Part shown: positions 1-7,450 of the stretch, piece after piece
Numbering within the stretch: the first letter of the stretch is position 1
How the letters are laid out: the number at the start of each line of letters is the position of its first letter
Assembly: GCA_016875695.1 (NCBI GenBank)
Contig: VGPB01000002.1
Coordinates: forward strand, 1-30,506
Origin: Chloroflexota bacterium
GTDB taxonomy: Bacteria; Chloroflexota; Dehalococcoidia; UBA2979
Length of the DNA stretch: 30,506 nucleotides
Reading direction: 5' to 3'
The notes under the pieces: model-generated
The model's input: only the letters and a program-made list of their open reading frames with translations
Databases searched by the model: none
Told to the model about the DNA's origin: nothing
Made by a program: the position numbers and the translations under genes

Positions 1-1
1 C

Positions 2-268
2 GGAGCCTGGCGAGCATCCTGCGCCGCGTTTGGTCTGCGTCACCTGCGCACCCGCCCCTACACGCCGCGCACCAACGGCAAGGCCGAACGCTTCATCCAG
101 GTGCTGCTCCGCACGTGGGCCTACGCCTTCGTCTACCCCACCAGCGCCCATCGCGCTCGTGCCCTCGCCGGCTGGCTGCGGTAGTACAACTGACGCAAAC
201 CCCATGGCTCGCTCGGTGGCCTCCCGCCGGTCAGTCGTCTCTCACAGGTTCGTGGTCACTACACCTAG
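2..268 (+). pseudogene. IS481-type transposase, decayed 3' end
   Basis: Reading from base 2, the frame gives a GLRHLRTRPYTPRTNGKAER segment, then FIQ, GWLR, YN and KPHGSLGGLPPVSRLS. This is the typical end of the DDE integrase core and C-terminus of IS481-family transposases. The frame carries stops at 182-184 and 191-193, and the usual YNxxRPHGSLG motif is split by them, so the copy cannot make an intact transposase. The 5' part lies outside the window. IS481 elements usually end in ...ACA, so the right end is probably close to 263, only a few bases from the stop codon of the opposing gene. Family assignment is by recalled motif; the exact end is inferred. Confidence 0.8.
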
Positions 269-2592
269 CGGGGGCGGTTTCGTTCGAGCCAGAGCAGGCG
301 GCGCACGGAGCGGCGCAGCAAGCGGTCGCGGGCGCGGGTGTACAGGCCGTCGAACCGCTCCGCGTCGGCGGCCGGGCGGAGGCGGGCCGGGTCGCTGTAG
401 CGTTCGGTGACGTAGGCGCGGGCGAGCGGCGTGACGTCGACGCGCGGGCGGATGACCGCACTCAGTCGGGCGGCCGCTTCGAGCGGGGTGGCCTCGGGGC
501 GCGGGGCGAGCCCGGCCCAGCCGGCGAATAGCTGCAGCTTGGCCCAGCGCCGGGAGTCCGGGGGCAGGCGGTGGAACGCGCGCTCCCAGGCGAAGCGCGC
601 GCCGGCGCCCACGGCGAGCAGCAGCGCGGCGGCGGCGACGAGCCAGCCGAGGAGCTTGCCCGCGAACCCGAGCCCGCCGCCCGAGCCGCTGGTCGCGTCG
701 GAGGCCGGTGCGTCGGCGCCGCCGGGCTGCATGAGTTCGTCGGGGAGCGAGCCGTCCTCGGGGCTCATCGACGGGCCTTGCGGCGTGTCGAGGAAGGCGG
801 GGTCGTCGCCGGCGCGCGCGATCTGGCCGCGTCCGGGCGTGGGGTTGAAGTCGACCCAGCCGAACGCGGGGAAGTACACCTGCGTCCAGGCCCAGGAGCG
901 CTGCTCGCTGACGGTGAACTGCTTGGTCACGGAGTCGCGGTCCGCCTCGTCGAGGGCGAAGCCGACGGCGACACGCGCGGGCACGCCGAGCGTGCGCAGC
1001 AGCACGGCCATGGCGGATGCGTGGTAGTCGAAGTAGCCGCGCCGGGCGCCGAACAGGAAGTACGCGACGGCGTCGCGTCGCGGCGGGCGCTGGCCGATCT
1101 TGAGGTCGTAGGGGTAGTTGGCGCGCAGGTACTCCTCGACGCGGGCGGCCATGATGTAGGGCACGCGGTCGCCGCGCGTGATCTGCTGCGCGAGCGCGGC
1201 GATCTCGGGGGGCAGGTTGCCCGGCAGCTGCAGGTAGCGGTCGCGCACCCAGGCGGGGTAGTCCGGCGATGCGGCGACGAGGCGGTCGATGGTAGCGGCG
1301 GAGACGGTGCCGACGGTGGCGTAACGGCGGCCGTCGCTCAGCGCGTCGCCGGGTGCGAGCGCGAGCGCGTCCTCGAGCGCCGCGCTCGTGAGTAGGTCCG
1401 CGCTGCGGTCGTCGGTGGCGAGCGGGTCGCCGAACGTGAGCAGGCGGTGGCGGCCGACGGGCTCGATGACCTCGACGGTGGCCTTGGCGGGCAGGCGGAA
1501 CTGCGCGCGGGTGGCGGGCGTGCCGAAGCTCGCGGCGTCGACGGTGGTGTCGGGCAGGGCGCGGCCGCGGGCGTCCGTGAGCTTCCAGCCGGTGGAGGTG
1601 TACTTATCATAGACGGCGCCGCGCAGGTACATCGCCTTCTCGGCCTCGACGCGCAGTAACGGGTCGGCGTCGAGCGAGATGCTGCCCTGCAGCGGCAGCA
1701 CGTCGTCGAACTTGTGCAGGCCGACGGAGTTCTTGGAGCCGACGCCGATGAAGAGGCGGCCGACGCGATCGACGCGGTCGTTGACGGGGGCGAGCGCGCG
1801 CTCCCATACGGTGGACACCGGCCCGAAGTTGTTGGCCGTCGGCACGATCCACGCCGCGATCACGAGCCCGAGCCCTACGACGCTGGCGAACCACAGCACT
1901 TCGAGCGAGAGCAGCGGTGGCGAGTCGGCGCGGTCGCCCTGCCACTGCTCGACGGTGCGCACGAGGTGCAGTCGCGCGAACAGCAGGATGGCGGCGAACA
2001 GGAAGACGATGAACTCGGCCGAGGGCTGGCCGGGCAGGTAGGAGATGTTGGTGAGCAGCGCGACGCCGCCGGGCACGAGTGCGATCCACGGATTGCGCCA
2101 GCGCACGATCGCCCACGCGGCGAGGTAGGCGAGCAGCCACGCAGCGAAGGTGACGAGCAGCACGAACGGCAGTGGGTCGGTCGACACGTTGTCCTCGCGC
2201 AGCGCGTCGAGCCACGCGCCGTTGCGCGCCCAGAGCTCGGACCAGCGCGTGACGATGCCGCTGTCGGTGAGCGGCGCGGCCAGGCGCATGGTGTGCATGA
2301 CCATGCCGATGACGAGCGCGGCGCCTGCGGGCAGGCCGAGCGTGTACAGCACCCAGCCGGGGCCGCGCGTGCGCGCGAGCAGCCAGCCCGAGCCGAGGCC
2401 GAGCATCGCGGCGACGTCCAGCGACGGCATCTCGCGGACCCAGTCGGCGCGTTCGATCGAGACGACGACGGCGAGCAGCGCGACGAGTACGAGCGAGAAC
2501 GTGAGCAGCTCTTCCCAGCCGCTGCGCAGCGCACCGCCCTGGGCGGGCGCCGCAGCGCGCGGCGTGGACAGCGGGACGGGTCGCGCGGTCAC
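265..2592 (-). CDS. Membrane transglutaminase-like protein (DUF3488/TgpA type) with replaced catalytic triad
   Basis: About 775 residues. The N-terminal half has several hydrophobic segments (for example LLTFSLVLVALLAVVV and FVLLVTFAAWLLAYLAAWAIV). An extracytoplasmic transglutaminase-like domain follows, then one more membrane segment and a basic C-terminal tail of DUF4129 type. The core motif reads RRGYFDYHASAMAVLLRTLG, and WAWTQVYFPAFGWVDFNPTP follows. In active transglutaminases these positions hold Cys (GYCEHFAS), His (HAW) and Asp (DPTP); here they are Phe, Trp and Asn, so a peptidase or transferase reaction is unlikely. The start is GTG at 2592, whose GTGA overlaps the DUF58 stop (translational coupling); a longer ORF reaching 2802 is only open frame. 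Third gene of the MoxR-DUF58 operon, whose role in other bacteria is poorly defined. The 3' end abuts the IS remnant, so the last residues may have been altered by the insertion. Confidence 0.85.
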   Translation of the reverse strand: MTARPVPLSTPRAAAPAQGGALRSGWEELLTFSLVLVALLAVVVSIERADWVREMPSLDVAAMLGLGSGWLLARTRGPGWVLYTLGLPAGAALVIGMVMHTMRLAAPLTDSGIVTRWSELWARNGAWLDALREDNVSTDPLPFVLLVTFAAWLLAYLAAWAIVRWRNPWIALVPGGVALLTNISYLPGQPSAEFIVFLFAAILLFARLHLVRTVEQWQGDRADSPPLLSLEVLWFASVVGLGLVIAAWIVPTANNFGPVSTVWERALAPVNDRVDRVGRLFIGVGSKNSVGLHKFDDVLPLQGSISLDADPLLRVEAEKAMYLRGAVYDKYTSTGWKLTDARGRALPDTTVDAASFGTPATRAQFRLPAKATVEVIEPVGRHRLLTFGDPLATDDRSADLLTSAALEDALALAPGDALSDGRRYATVGTVSAATIDRLVAASPDYPAWVRDRYLQLPGNLPPEIAALAQQITRGDRVPYIMAARVEEYLRANYPYDLKIGQRPPRRDAVAYFLFGARRGYFDYHASAMAVLLRTLGVPARVAVGFALDEADRDSVTKQFTVSEQRSWAWTQVYFPAFGWVDFNPTPGRGQIARAGDDPAFLDTPQGPSMSPEDGSLPDELMQPGGADAPASDATSGSGGGLGFAGKLLGWLVAAAALLLAVGAGARFAWERAFHRLPPDSRRWAKLQLFAGWAGLAPRPEATPLEAAARLSAVIRPRVDVTPLARAYVTERYSDPARLRPAADAERFDGLYTRARDRLLRRSVRRLLWLERNRPR

Positions 2593-3842
2593 GGTGCGCC
2601 GGCCGCTGCGACCTCGGACCCGGCGGCGAGCACGCGGTCGATGTCGTCGGAGCGCTTGATCGTGTACATGTACACGCCGCCCGCCGCGAGGGTGCGGTAG
2701 ATGTCGAGCGCGCTCGGCGCGGGCGCGTACGTCTCGGCCTCGAGCAGCACGGCGGCGATCTTCACGCCGCGGCCCTGCAAGTTCATGAGCGCCAGCACCC
2801 ACGCGTCGTTGGTCGACGGGGTGACGACGACGACGGTCGTGTGGCGCCCGAAGCGGCGCGACTCCTCGAGCAGCAGCGCGTCCAGCGGCACCTCGCCAGA
2901 GGCGTGTGCCAGCGCGAGCGTCTCGAGCATGCGCGTGTAGTGGTTCGCGCCGCGGTCCGGCTCATCGACGCGCAGGTTTTGGCCGAAGGTGAGCAGGCCG
3001 ACGGTGCGGTTGGCGGCGATGAAGTAGCGCGCGATCGAGGCGGCGATCGTGACGGCCGCCTCCTCGGTGCCCTCGAGGTCCTCGCCGACGTGCGCGGCGC
3101 GCTGCATGTCCAGCACGATCCATACGTCGGAGGCGGGGTCGAGCTCGAAGAGCTTGACCATCAGGTTGCCGGTGCGTGCGGTGGCGGGCCAGTGGATGCG
3201 GTTGTAGGAGTCGCCGGGCGCGTACGGGCGCAGTCCGGCCACGTTGGGCGTGACGTTCTGCGTGCGGCGGCGGAAGCGGCCGTCGCCCGGCAGGTTCGCG
3301 GGGGGGATGTAGAAGTCCGGCAGCTCGGGCGCGTTCGGGTAGACCAGCACGGAGACGGGCTGGCCGAAGGTGCGGCGGAAGCGGAAGAAGCCGAACGGGT
3401 CGGTGGCGGTGATGGCGAGCGGGCCGAGCTCGTAGAGGCCGCGGCGCAGCGCCGGCGTGTCGTAGTGCCACACCTCGACGCCCTTCGCGCCGAGCGTGAT
3501 TACGCGGCGGCTGAGATGAGCGGGGAGCGAGGAGCGGTCCTCGACCTCGAGCCAGACCTTCGGGATGCGGGAGGTGGAGCGGATGACGACGCGGCGGTGT
3601 AGCGACTGGCCCTGGGAGACGCGCGAGGTGCGGCGCTGCACGTCGACGTCGAGGCCATCGATCATCGAGCGCGTCCACAGGTAGACGACGGGGACGACGA
3701 ACAGCACGACGTAGGCGAGCCGGAAGAGCAGCCAGAAGCCGGTGGCGAAGCCGACGACGACGCAGACGGCGGCGAGCAGCACGGCCATCTCGACGTTGGG
3801 GTAGCGTCGGGCCCACGCGTGGAGACGGCGCAGCGTGGTCAT
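2589..3842 (-). CDS. DUF58 family protein
   Basis: About 417 residues. Two adjacent hydrophobic segments near residues 15-55 (MAVLLAAVCVVVGFATGFW, then LAYVVLFVVPVVYLW) anchor a large domain. That domain carries the DUF58 hallmark PGDSYNRIHWPATARTGNLM at roughly residues 205-225 and a von Willebrand A-like strand (VWIVLDMQR). DUF58 proteins are encoded next to MoxR AAA ATPases and are thought to be their clients or partners. The start is taken as ATG 3842 (MTTLRRLHAW); the frame is open to 3950 but that extension overlaps the MoxR gene and is low-complexity. It lies 28 nt downstream of the MoxR stop and overlaps the next gene by GTGA, so the three genes form one operon. Confidence 0.88.
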   Translation of the reverse strand: MTTLRRLHAWARRYPNVEMAVLLAAVCVVVGFATGFWLLFRLAYVVLFVVPVVYLWTRSMIDGLDVDVQRRTSRVSQGQSLHRRVVIRSTSRIPKVWLEVEDRSSLPAHLSRRVITLGAKGVEVWHYDTPALRRGLYELGPLAITATDPFGFFRFRRTFGQPVSVLVYPNAPELPDFYIPPANLPGDGRFRRRTQNVTPNVAGLRPYAPGDSYNRIHWPATARTGNLMVKLFELDPASDVWIVLDMQRAAHVGEDLEGTEEAAVTIAASIARYFIAANRTVGLLTFGQNLRVDEPDRGANHYTRMLETLALAHASGEVPLDALLLEESRRFGRHTTVVVVTPSTNDAWVLALMNLQGRGVKIAAVLLEAETYAPAPSALDIYRTLAAGGVYMYTIKRSDDIDRVLAAGSEVAAAGAP

Positions 3843-3870
3843 CGTCGGTGGCGGCGCAGCGCGGCCGCGC

Positions 3871-4827
3871 TTAGGCGCCGCCGCGCGCGCGGGCGCCGGG
3901 CACGGGCACGCGGCCGATGCAGTCGTCGACGACCTGTGCGCTGTCGACATTGCGCACCCGCGCGCCGGGGCTGACGATCACGCGGTGGCCGAGCGTGGCG
4001 TAGGCAAGCAGCTTGACGTCATCGGGCTGCACGAAGTCGCGCCCGTCGAGCATGGCGAAGGCCTGCGTGGTGCGCATGAGCGCGAGCGAGCCGCGCGGGG
4101 AGGCGCCGAGGTAGACCGCCTCGTGCTCGCGCGTCGCGTTGACGAGCGTGACGATGTACTGCTTGATGAGCGGGTCGATGTAGATCTCGCGCACGGCGGC
4201 CTGCAGCTCGAGCACTTCGGACGAGGTGGTGACCTGCGAGAGCGAGTCGATGGGGTGGCCGATCTGCTGCGCGTCCATGATCAGCACCTCGTCGGTGGGC
4301 GAGGGGTAGCCGAGATGGATGCGCATGAGGAAGCGGTCGAGCTGCGCCTCGGGGAGCGGGAACGTGCCCTCGTACTCGATCGGGTTCTGGGTCGCCATGA
4401 CCATGAACGGGTCGGGGGTGCGGTGGGTGACGCCGTCCACGGTGATCTGGCGCTCTTCCATGGCCTCGAGCAGCGCGGACTGGGTCTTGGGGGTGGCGCG
4501 GTTGATCTCGTCGGTGAGCACGACCTGGGCCATGAGCGGGCCGGGCCGGAACTCGAAGTCTCGCGCGGCCTGGTTGAACACGGAGACGCCGGTGACGTCG
4601 GAGGGCAGCAGGTCCGGCGTGAATTGGATGCGCTGGAAGCTGCAGCCGGTGGAGCGCGCGAGGGCGCGGGCGAGCATGGTCTTGCCGACGCCGGGCACGT
4701 CCTCGATCAGCAGGTGGCCGCGGGCGAGCAGGCAGACGAGCGCGAGGCGCGTCTCGTGCGCCTTTCCCACAATCACGCGATCGACGTTGGCGTGGATGCG
4801 CTCGGCAACGAGGCGTGGTTCTTCCAC
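3871..4827 (-). CDS. MoxR-type AAA+ ATPase
   Basis: 318 residues, the usual length for the family. Walker A is GVGKT near residue 46 and Walker B is VLTDEINR near residue 105. The family stretches ATPKTQSALLEAMEERQ, MATQNPIEYEGTFPLPEAQL and DRFLM follow, and a MoxR lid domain completes the protein. MoxR ATPases act as chaperone-like assembly or activation factors, usually for VWA or DUF58 proteins encoded next to them, which fits the two downstream genes. The start is GTG 4827, supported by GGAGGG at 4835-4840 seven bases upstream. First gene of the three-gene operon, with a promoter candidate at 4908-4935. Confidence 0.92.
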   Translation of the reverse strand: MEEPRLVAERIHANVDRVIVGKAHETRLALVCLLARGHLLIEDVPGVGKTMLARALARSTGCSFQRIQFTPDLLPSDVTGVSVFNQAARDFEFRPGPLMAQVVLTDEINRATPKTQSALLEAMEERQITVDGVTHRTPDPFMVMATQNPIEYEGTFPLPEAQLDRFLMRIHLGYPSPTDEVLIMDAQQIGHPIDSLSQVTTSSEVLELQAAVREIYIDPLIKQYIVTLVNATREHEAVYLGASPRGSLALMRTTQAFAMLDGRDFVQPDDVKLLAYATLGHRVIVSPGARVRNVDSAQVVDDCIGRVPVPGARARGGA

Positions 4828-4834
4828 ACCAATT

Positions 4835-4840
4835 CCCTCC
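4835..4840 (-). promoter_or_regulatory. Ribosome binding site of moxR gene
   Basis: On the minus strand the bases read GGAGGG, seven bases before GTG 4827. This decides the GTG start. Confidence 0.7.
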
Positions 4841-4907
4841 GCGGTTCGGCGCGCGGTCGTGGCACGACCGCGCTACGCGTGACGAGCGCGTGCGCTTGAG
4901 GCGCATC

Positions 4908-4935
4908 AGTATATCAACGTCGCGGGCGTGGTCAG
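4908..4935 (-). promoter_or_regulatory. Promoter candidate of the MoxR operon
   Basis: Minus strand: CTGACC (4935-4930), a 16-base spacer and TATACT (4913-4908), lying in one of the few A/T-rich patches of the region. The resulting 5' leader would be about 75 bases and contains the GGAGGG site. Seen by eye only. Confidence 0.45.
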
Positions 4936-4984
4936 CGAATGACGCGCGAGCCGCTAGACTCGTGACTGGGAGCGAAGGAGCGCG

Positions 4985-6055
4985 ATGACGGGCGGACACG
5001 GGCCGGCAAGCACGCCGCGCTGGCGACGGCGGGCGGTGCTGGCGCTGGGCGGTGGCGCAGCGGTGGGCGTGCCGCTGGCGGTGGCGTTCGGAGCGCGGGG
5101 CGGCGCGTCGTCGCGCGTCGCAGACGGCGAGGTGCTGTTCGCGACCGAGGGCGGCGTGACTGTCGCGGCGCGCATCGCGAGTGCGGGGTCGCCGCAGAGC
5201 GCTACGCTGCCCGCGACGTCCAGCTCGACGCCGACGCCGACGCCGGTTGCGCTCGGGCTGGAGCTGTCGCCGGGGCCGGAGGTGGGCATCGGCGAGACGC
5301 TGCGCGTGCGGGCGCGCGCGCCCGGCGCCGCCTCCGCGAGCCTGGAGTTCCGCGGCAGCATGTACCGCGCGGTGGTGGGGGTGGACGGCAAACTGTGGTC
5401 GGTGCTCGGCGTGCCGCTGGACGAGGTGGCGGCGGAGCACGAGCTGGTGGTGCGCGCGCTGTCGGCGTCGGGTGCGGTGGTCGGCACGGGCGCGGCGCGG
5501 GTGGTAGTGGTGCCGGTGGAGCGTCCGGTCGACTACCTTCAGCTGACGGCGGACCAGGCGTCCGTGCTGACGCCGGAGGCGGCGGCGCGCGAGAGCGCGC
5601 TGCGAGCGGCGCAGTTCTCGGCGTTCGACGGGGCGCCGCGCTGGCGCGGGCCGTTCCTGCAGCCGACGACGGGGTCGTTCACGACGCGGTTCGGGCAGGG
5701 GCGCTCGATCAACGGCGGACCGATCGGCGGCTTCCACACCGGCCTCGACATCGGCGCGCCTGAGGGCACGCCGGTGGTGGCGGCGGCCGACGGCCGCGTG
5801 GCGTGGGTGGGGGTGATGCCGATCCGCGGGAACTCGGTGCTCATCGATCACGGCGGCGGGGTGAAGAGCGGCTACCACCACCTGCTGGCGACGCAGGCGG
5901 TGGAGGGCGAGTTCGTGGCGCTGGGCGCGCCGATCGGGCAGGTGGGCGCGACCGGGCTGGTGACGGGCCCGCACCTGCACTGGGAGGTCACGCTCTGGGG
6001 CGTGAACGTGGAGCCGCTGACCTGGGCGCGGCTGGAGTTCGGGCCGACGGTCTAA
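4985..6055 (+). CDS. Secreted M23 (LytM-type) peptidase
   Basis: 356 residues. The N-terminus has a twin-arginine-like signal (WRRRAVLALGGG followed by a hydrophobic stretch to about residue 40), so export by Tat is likely. After a Ser/Thr/Pro linker and an Ig-like middle part, the C-terminal 120 residues form a LytM/M23 domain with GGFHTGLDIG (first zinc His and Asp), ADGRVAWVG, GYHHLL and the HxH motif in GPHLHWEV. M23 enzymes cleave peptidoglycan cross-bridges; all zinc ligands appear present, so an active cell-wall endopeptidase is expected. The start ATG 4985 has AAGGAG four bases upstream, and a TAGACT -10-like hexamer lies at 4955-4960. Divergent from the MoxR operon. Confidence 0.9.
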   Translation: MTGGHGPASTPRWRRRAVLALGGGAAVGVPLAVAFGARGGASSRVADGEVLFATEGGVTVAARIASAGSPQSATLPATSSSTPTPTPVALGLELSPGPEVGIGETLRVRARAPGAASASLEFRGSMYRAVVGVDGKLWSVLGVPLDEVAAEHELVVRALSASGAVVGTGAARVVVVPVERPVDYLQLTADQASVLTPEAAARESALRAAQFSAFDGAPRWRGPFLQPTTGSFTTRFGQGRSINGGPIGGFHTGLDIGAPEGTPVVAAADGRVAWVGVMPIRGNSVLIDHGGGVKSGYHHLLATQAVEGEFVALGAPIGQVGATGLVTGPHLHWEVTLWGVNVEPLTWARLEFGPTV

Positions 6056-6078
6056 CAGCATCCGTCGCTCCGGTCGGC

Positions 6079-6129
6079 GCCGCACCGGGAAGGTGCTGGC
6101 AACCCTCCGGGCGGGGGGCCTGCCCGCCC
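6079..6129 (+). terminator. Hairpin pair after the M23 gene
   Basis: Two GC-rich hairpins follow the M23 stop. One is GCC-GCACC (6079-6086) with GGTGC-(T)-GGC (6092-6100) around a GGGAA loop; the other is GGGCGGG (6109-6115) with CCCGCCC (6123-6129). No T-run follows, so termination is only a possibility. The rest of 6056-6269 shows nothing else beyond the promoter of the next gene. Confidence 0.25.
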
Positions 6130-6239
6130 GCCCGCCCTCCGAGGGGCTGCCTCTTCGCGCCCACCGAAACCGATCCGCCTCGCGCCCTGCGTGCACCACG
6201 GATGCCGGCGATCACGAGCGACGGGTCGCGGCGAGCGAT

Positions 6240-6245
6240 TACAAT
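6240..6245 (+). promoter_or_regulatory. -10 box candidate of acyl-CoA dehydrogenase gene
   Basis: TACAAT 24 bases before ATG 6270; no convincing -35 box is visible. A run of G bases upstream of the ATG can serve as a ribosome binding site. Confidence 0.35.
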
Positions 6246-6269
6246 GGGCGGCGCGACGGGGGGTTGTTG

Positions 6270-7442
6270 ATGGATTTCGCGTTCTCTGCGGACGAGGAGC
6301 GGCTGCGAGCGGAGGTGCGCGCGCTGCTGGCGCGCGAGCTGCCGGCGGACTGGTCGGCGCGAAGCCTGCTGGCCGCTCCGGACGCGGACGAGCGCGCTGA
6401 GCTCGCGAAGCGCGTATCGAAGCAGCTCGCAGCGCGGCGCTGGCTGGCGATGGCGTGGCCGAAAGAGCACGGCGGGCTCGACGCGAGCTTCATCGAGCAG
6501 CTGGTGTTCAACGAGGAGAGCGCGTACATGGACGCGCCGGGCACCGGTGGCGTCGGCGTGTCGATGGTCGGGCCTTCCATGATATCGTACGGCACCGCGG
6601 AGCAGCGACGGCTGTATCTGCCGCGCATCGCGAGCGGGGACGACGTGTGGTGCGCGCTGTACTCGGAGCCGCTGGCGGGGTCCGACCTCGCGTCGATCCA
6701 GACGCGCGCGGTGCGCGACGGCGACGAGTACGTGATCTCGGGGACGAAGCTGTGGGTCGCGGGGGCGCGGCAGGCGAACCTCGGCTGGCTGGCGGCGCGC
6801 ACGGACCCGAACGCGCCCAAGCACCGCGGCATCTCGACGTTCGTGCTGCCGATGGACAGCGCGGGCATCTCCGTGCGGCCGATCGAGAGCTTGGCCGGTG
6901 ACGCGTACCTGACGGAGGTGCAGCTGGACAAGGTGCGGGTGCCGGCGGCGAACCTGGTAGGCACGGAGAACCGCGGCTGGTACCAGGTGGCGACGTCGCT
7001 GGACTTCGAGCGCTCGAGCATCGGCGCGTTCGCCGGCGGCCGGCGCAATGTGGAGCGGCTGGTGGGGCTCGCGCGCGAGGACACCCGCCTCGTAGAGCAA
7101 CACCCGGGGGTGCGCTACGCGTTGGCGGATCGCTGGATCGAACTGCAGGTGGGGCAGAGCCTCGCGTACCGCATCCCGTTCCTGCAGACGGAGGGCATCA
7201 CGCCGAACCACGAGGCGGCGGTGTCGAAGCTGTACGGCTCGGAGCTGACGCAGCGCATCGCGCAAACGGGGCTGCAGATGCTGGGGCAGTCGGGGCTGTT
7301 GGCGCCGGGATCGAGTCTCGCGCCGTTCGGCGGTGGGCTGGCGCGGCAGTACCTCGCGTCGGTGGGCGCGACGATCGGCGGCGGAACGTCCGAGGTGCTC
7401 CGCAACGCGGTGGCGCAGCGCGGGCTCGGGCTGCCGCGGTAG
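6270..7442 (+). CDS. Acyl-CoA dehydrogenase
   Basis: 390 residues, typical of the flavoprotein acyl-CoA dehydrogenase family. An N-terminal helical domain starts at MDFAFSADEERL. The middle domain holds the FAD/substrate stretch YSEPLAGSDLASIQTRAVRD and SGTKLWVAGA. The C-terminal helical domain ends with TIGGGTSEVLRNAVAQRGLG, where GGTSE(I/V)xRN is the family flavin-binding signature. The reaction is alpha-beta dehydrogenation of an acyl-CoA; the substrate (fatty, branched or sterol side chain) cannot be read from sequence. The frame is open back to 6093, but homology begins at ATG 6270, which has a G-rich ribosome-binding-like run. It stands alone, convergent with the foreign gene 8 bases downstream. 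A second dehydrogenase of this family begins at the other end of the window. Confidence 0.92.
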   Translation: MDFAFSADEERLRAEVRALLARELPADWSARSLLAAPDADERAELAKRVSKQLAARRWLAMAWPKEHGGLDASFIEQLVFNEESAYMDAPGTGGVGVSMVGPSMISYGTAEQRRLYLPRIASGDDVWCALYSEPLAGSDLASIQTRAVRDGDEYVISGTKLWVAGARQANLGWLAARTDPNAPKHRGISTFVLPMDSAGISVRPIESLAGDAYLTEVQLDKVRVPAANLVGTENRGWYQVATSLDFERSSIGAFAGGRRNVERLVGLAREDTRLVEQHPGVRYALADRWIELQVGQSLAYRIPFLQTEGITPNHEAAVSKLYGSELTQRIAQTGLQMLGQSGLLAPGSSLAPFGGGLARQYLASVGATIGGGTSEVLRNAVAQRGLGLPR

Positions 7443-7450
7443 GTCACTCG

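Noticed and set aside
6056..6269. Riboswitch upstream of the acyl-CoA dehydrogenase gene
   Set aside because: Hairpins and a GGCAACC stretch are present, but the conserved cores of SAM, guanidine or cobalamin riboswitches are not.
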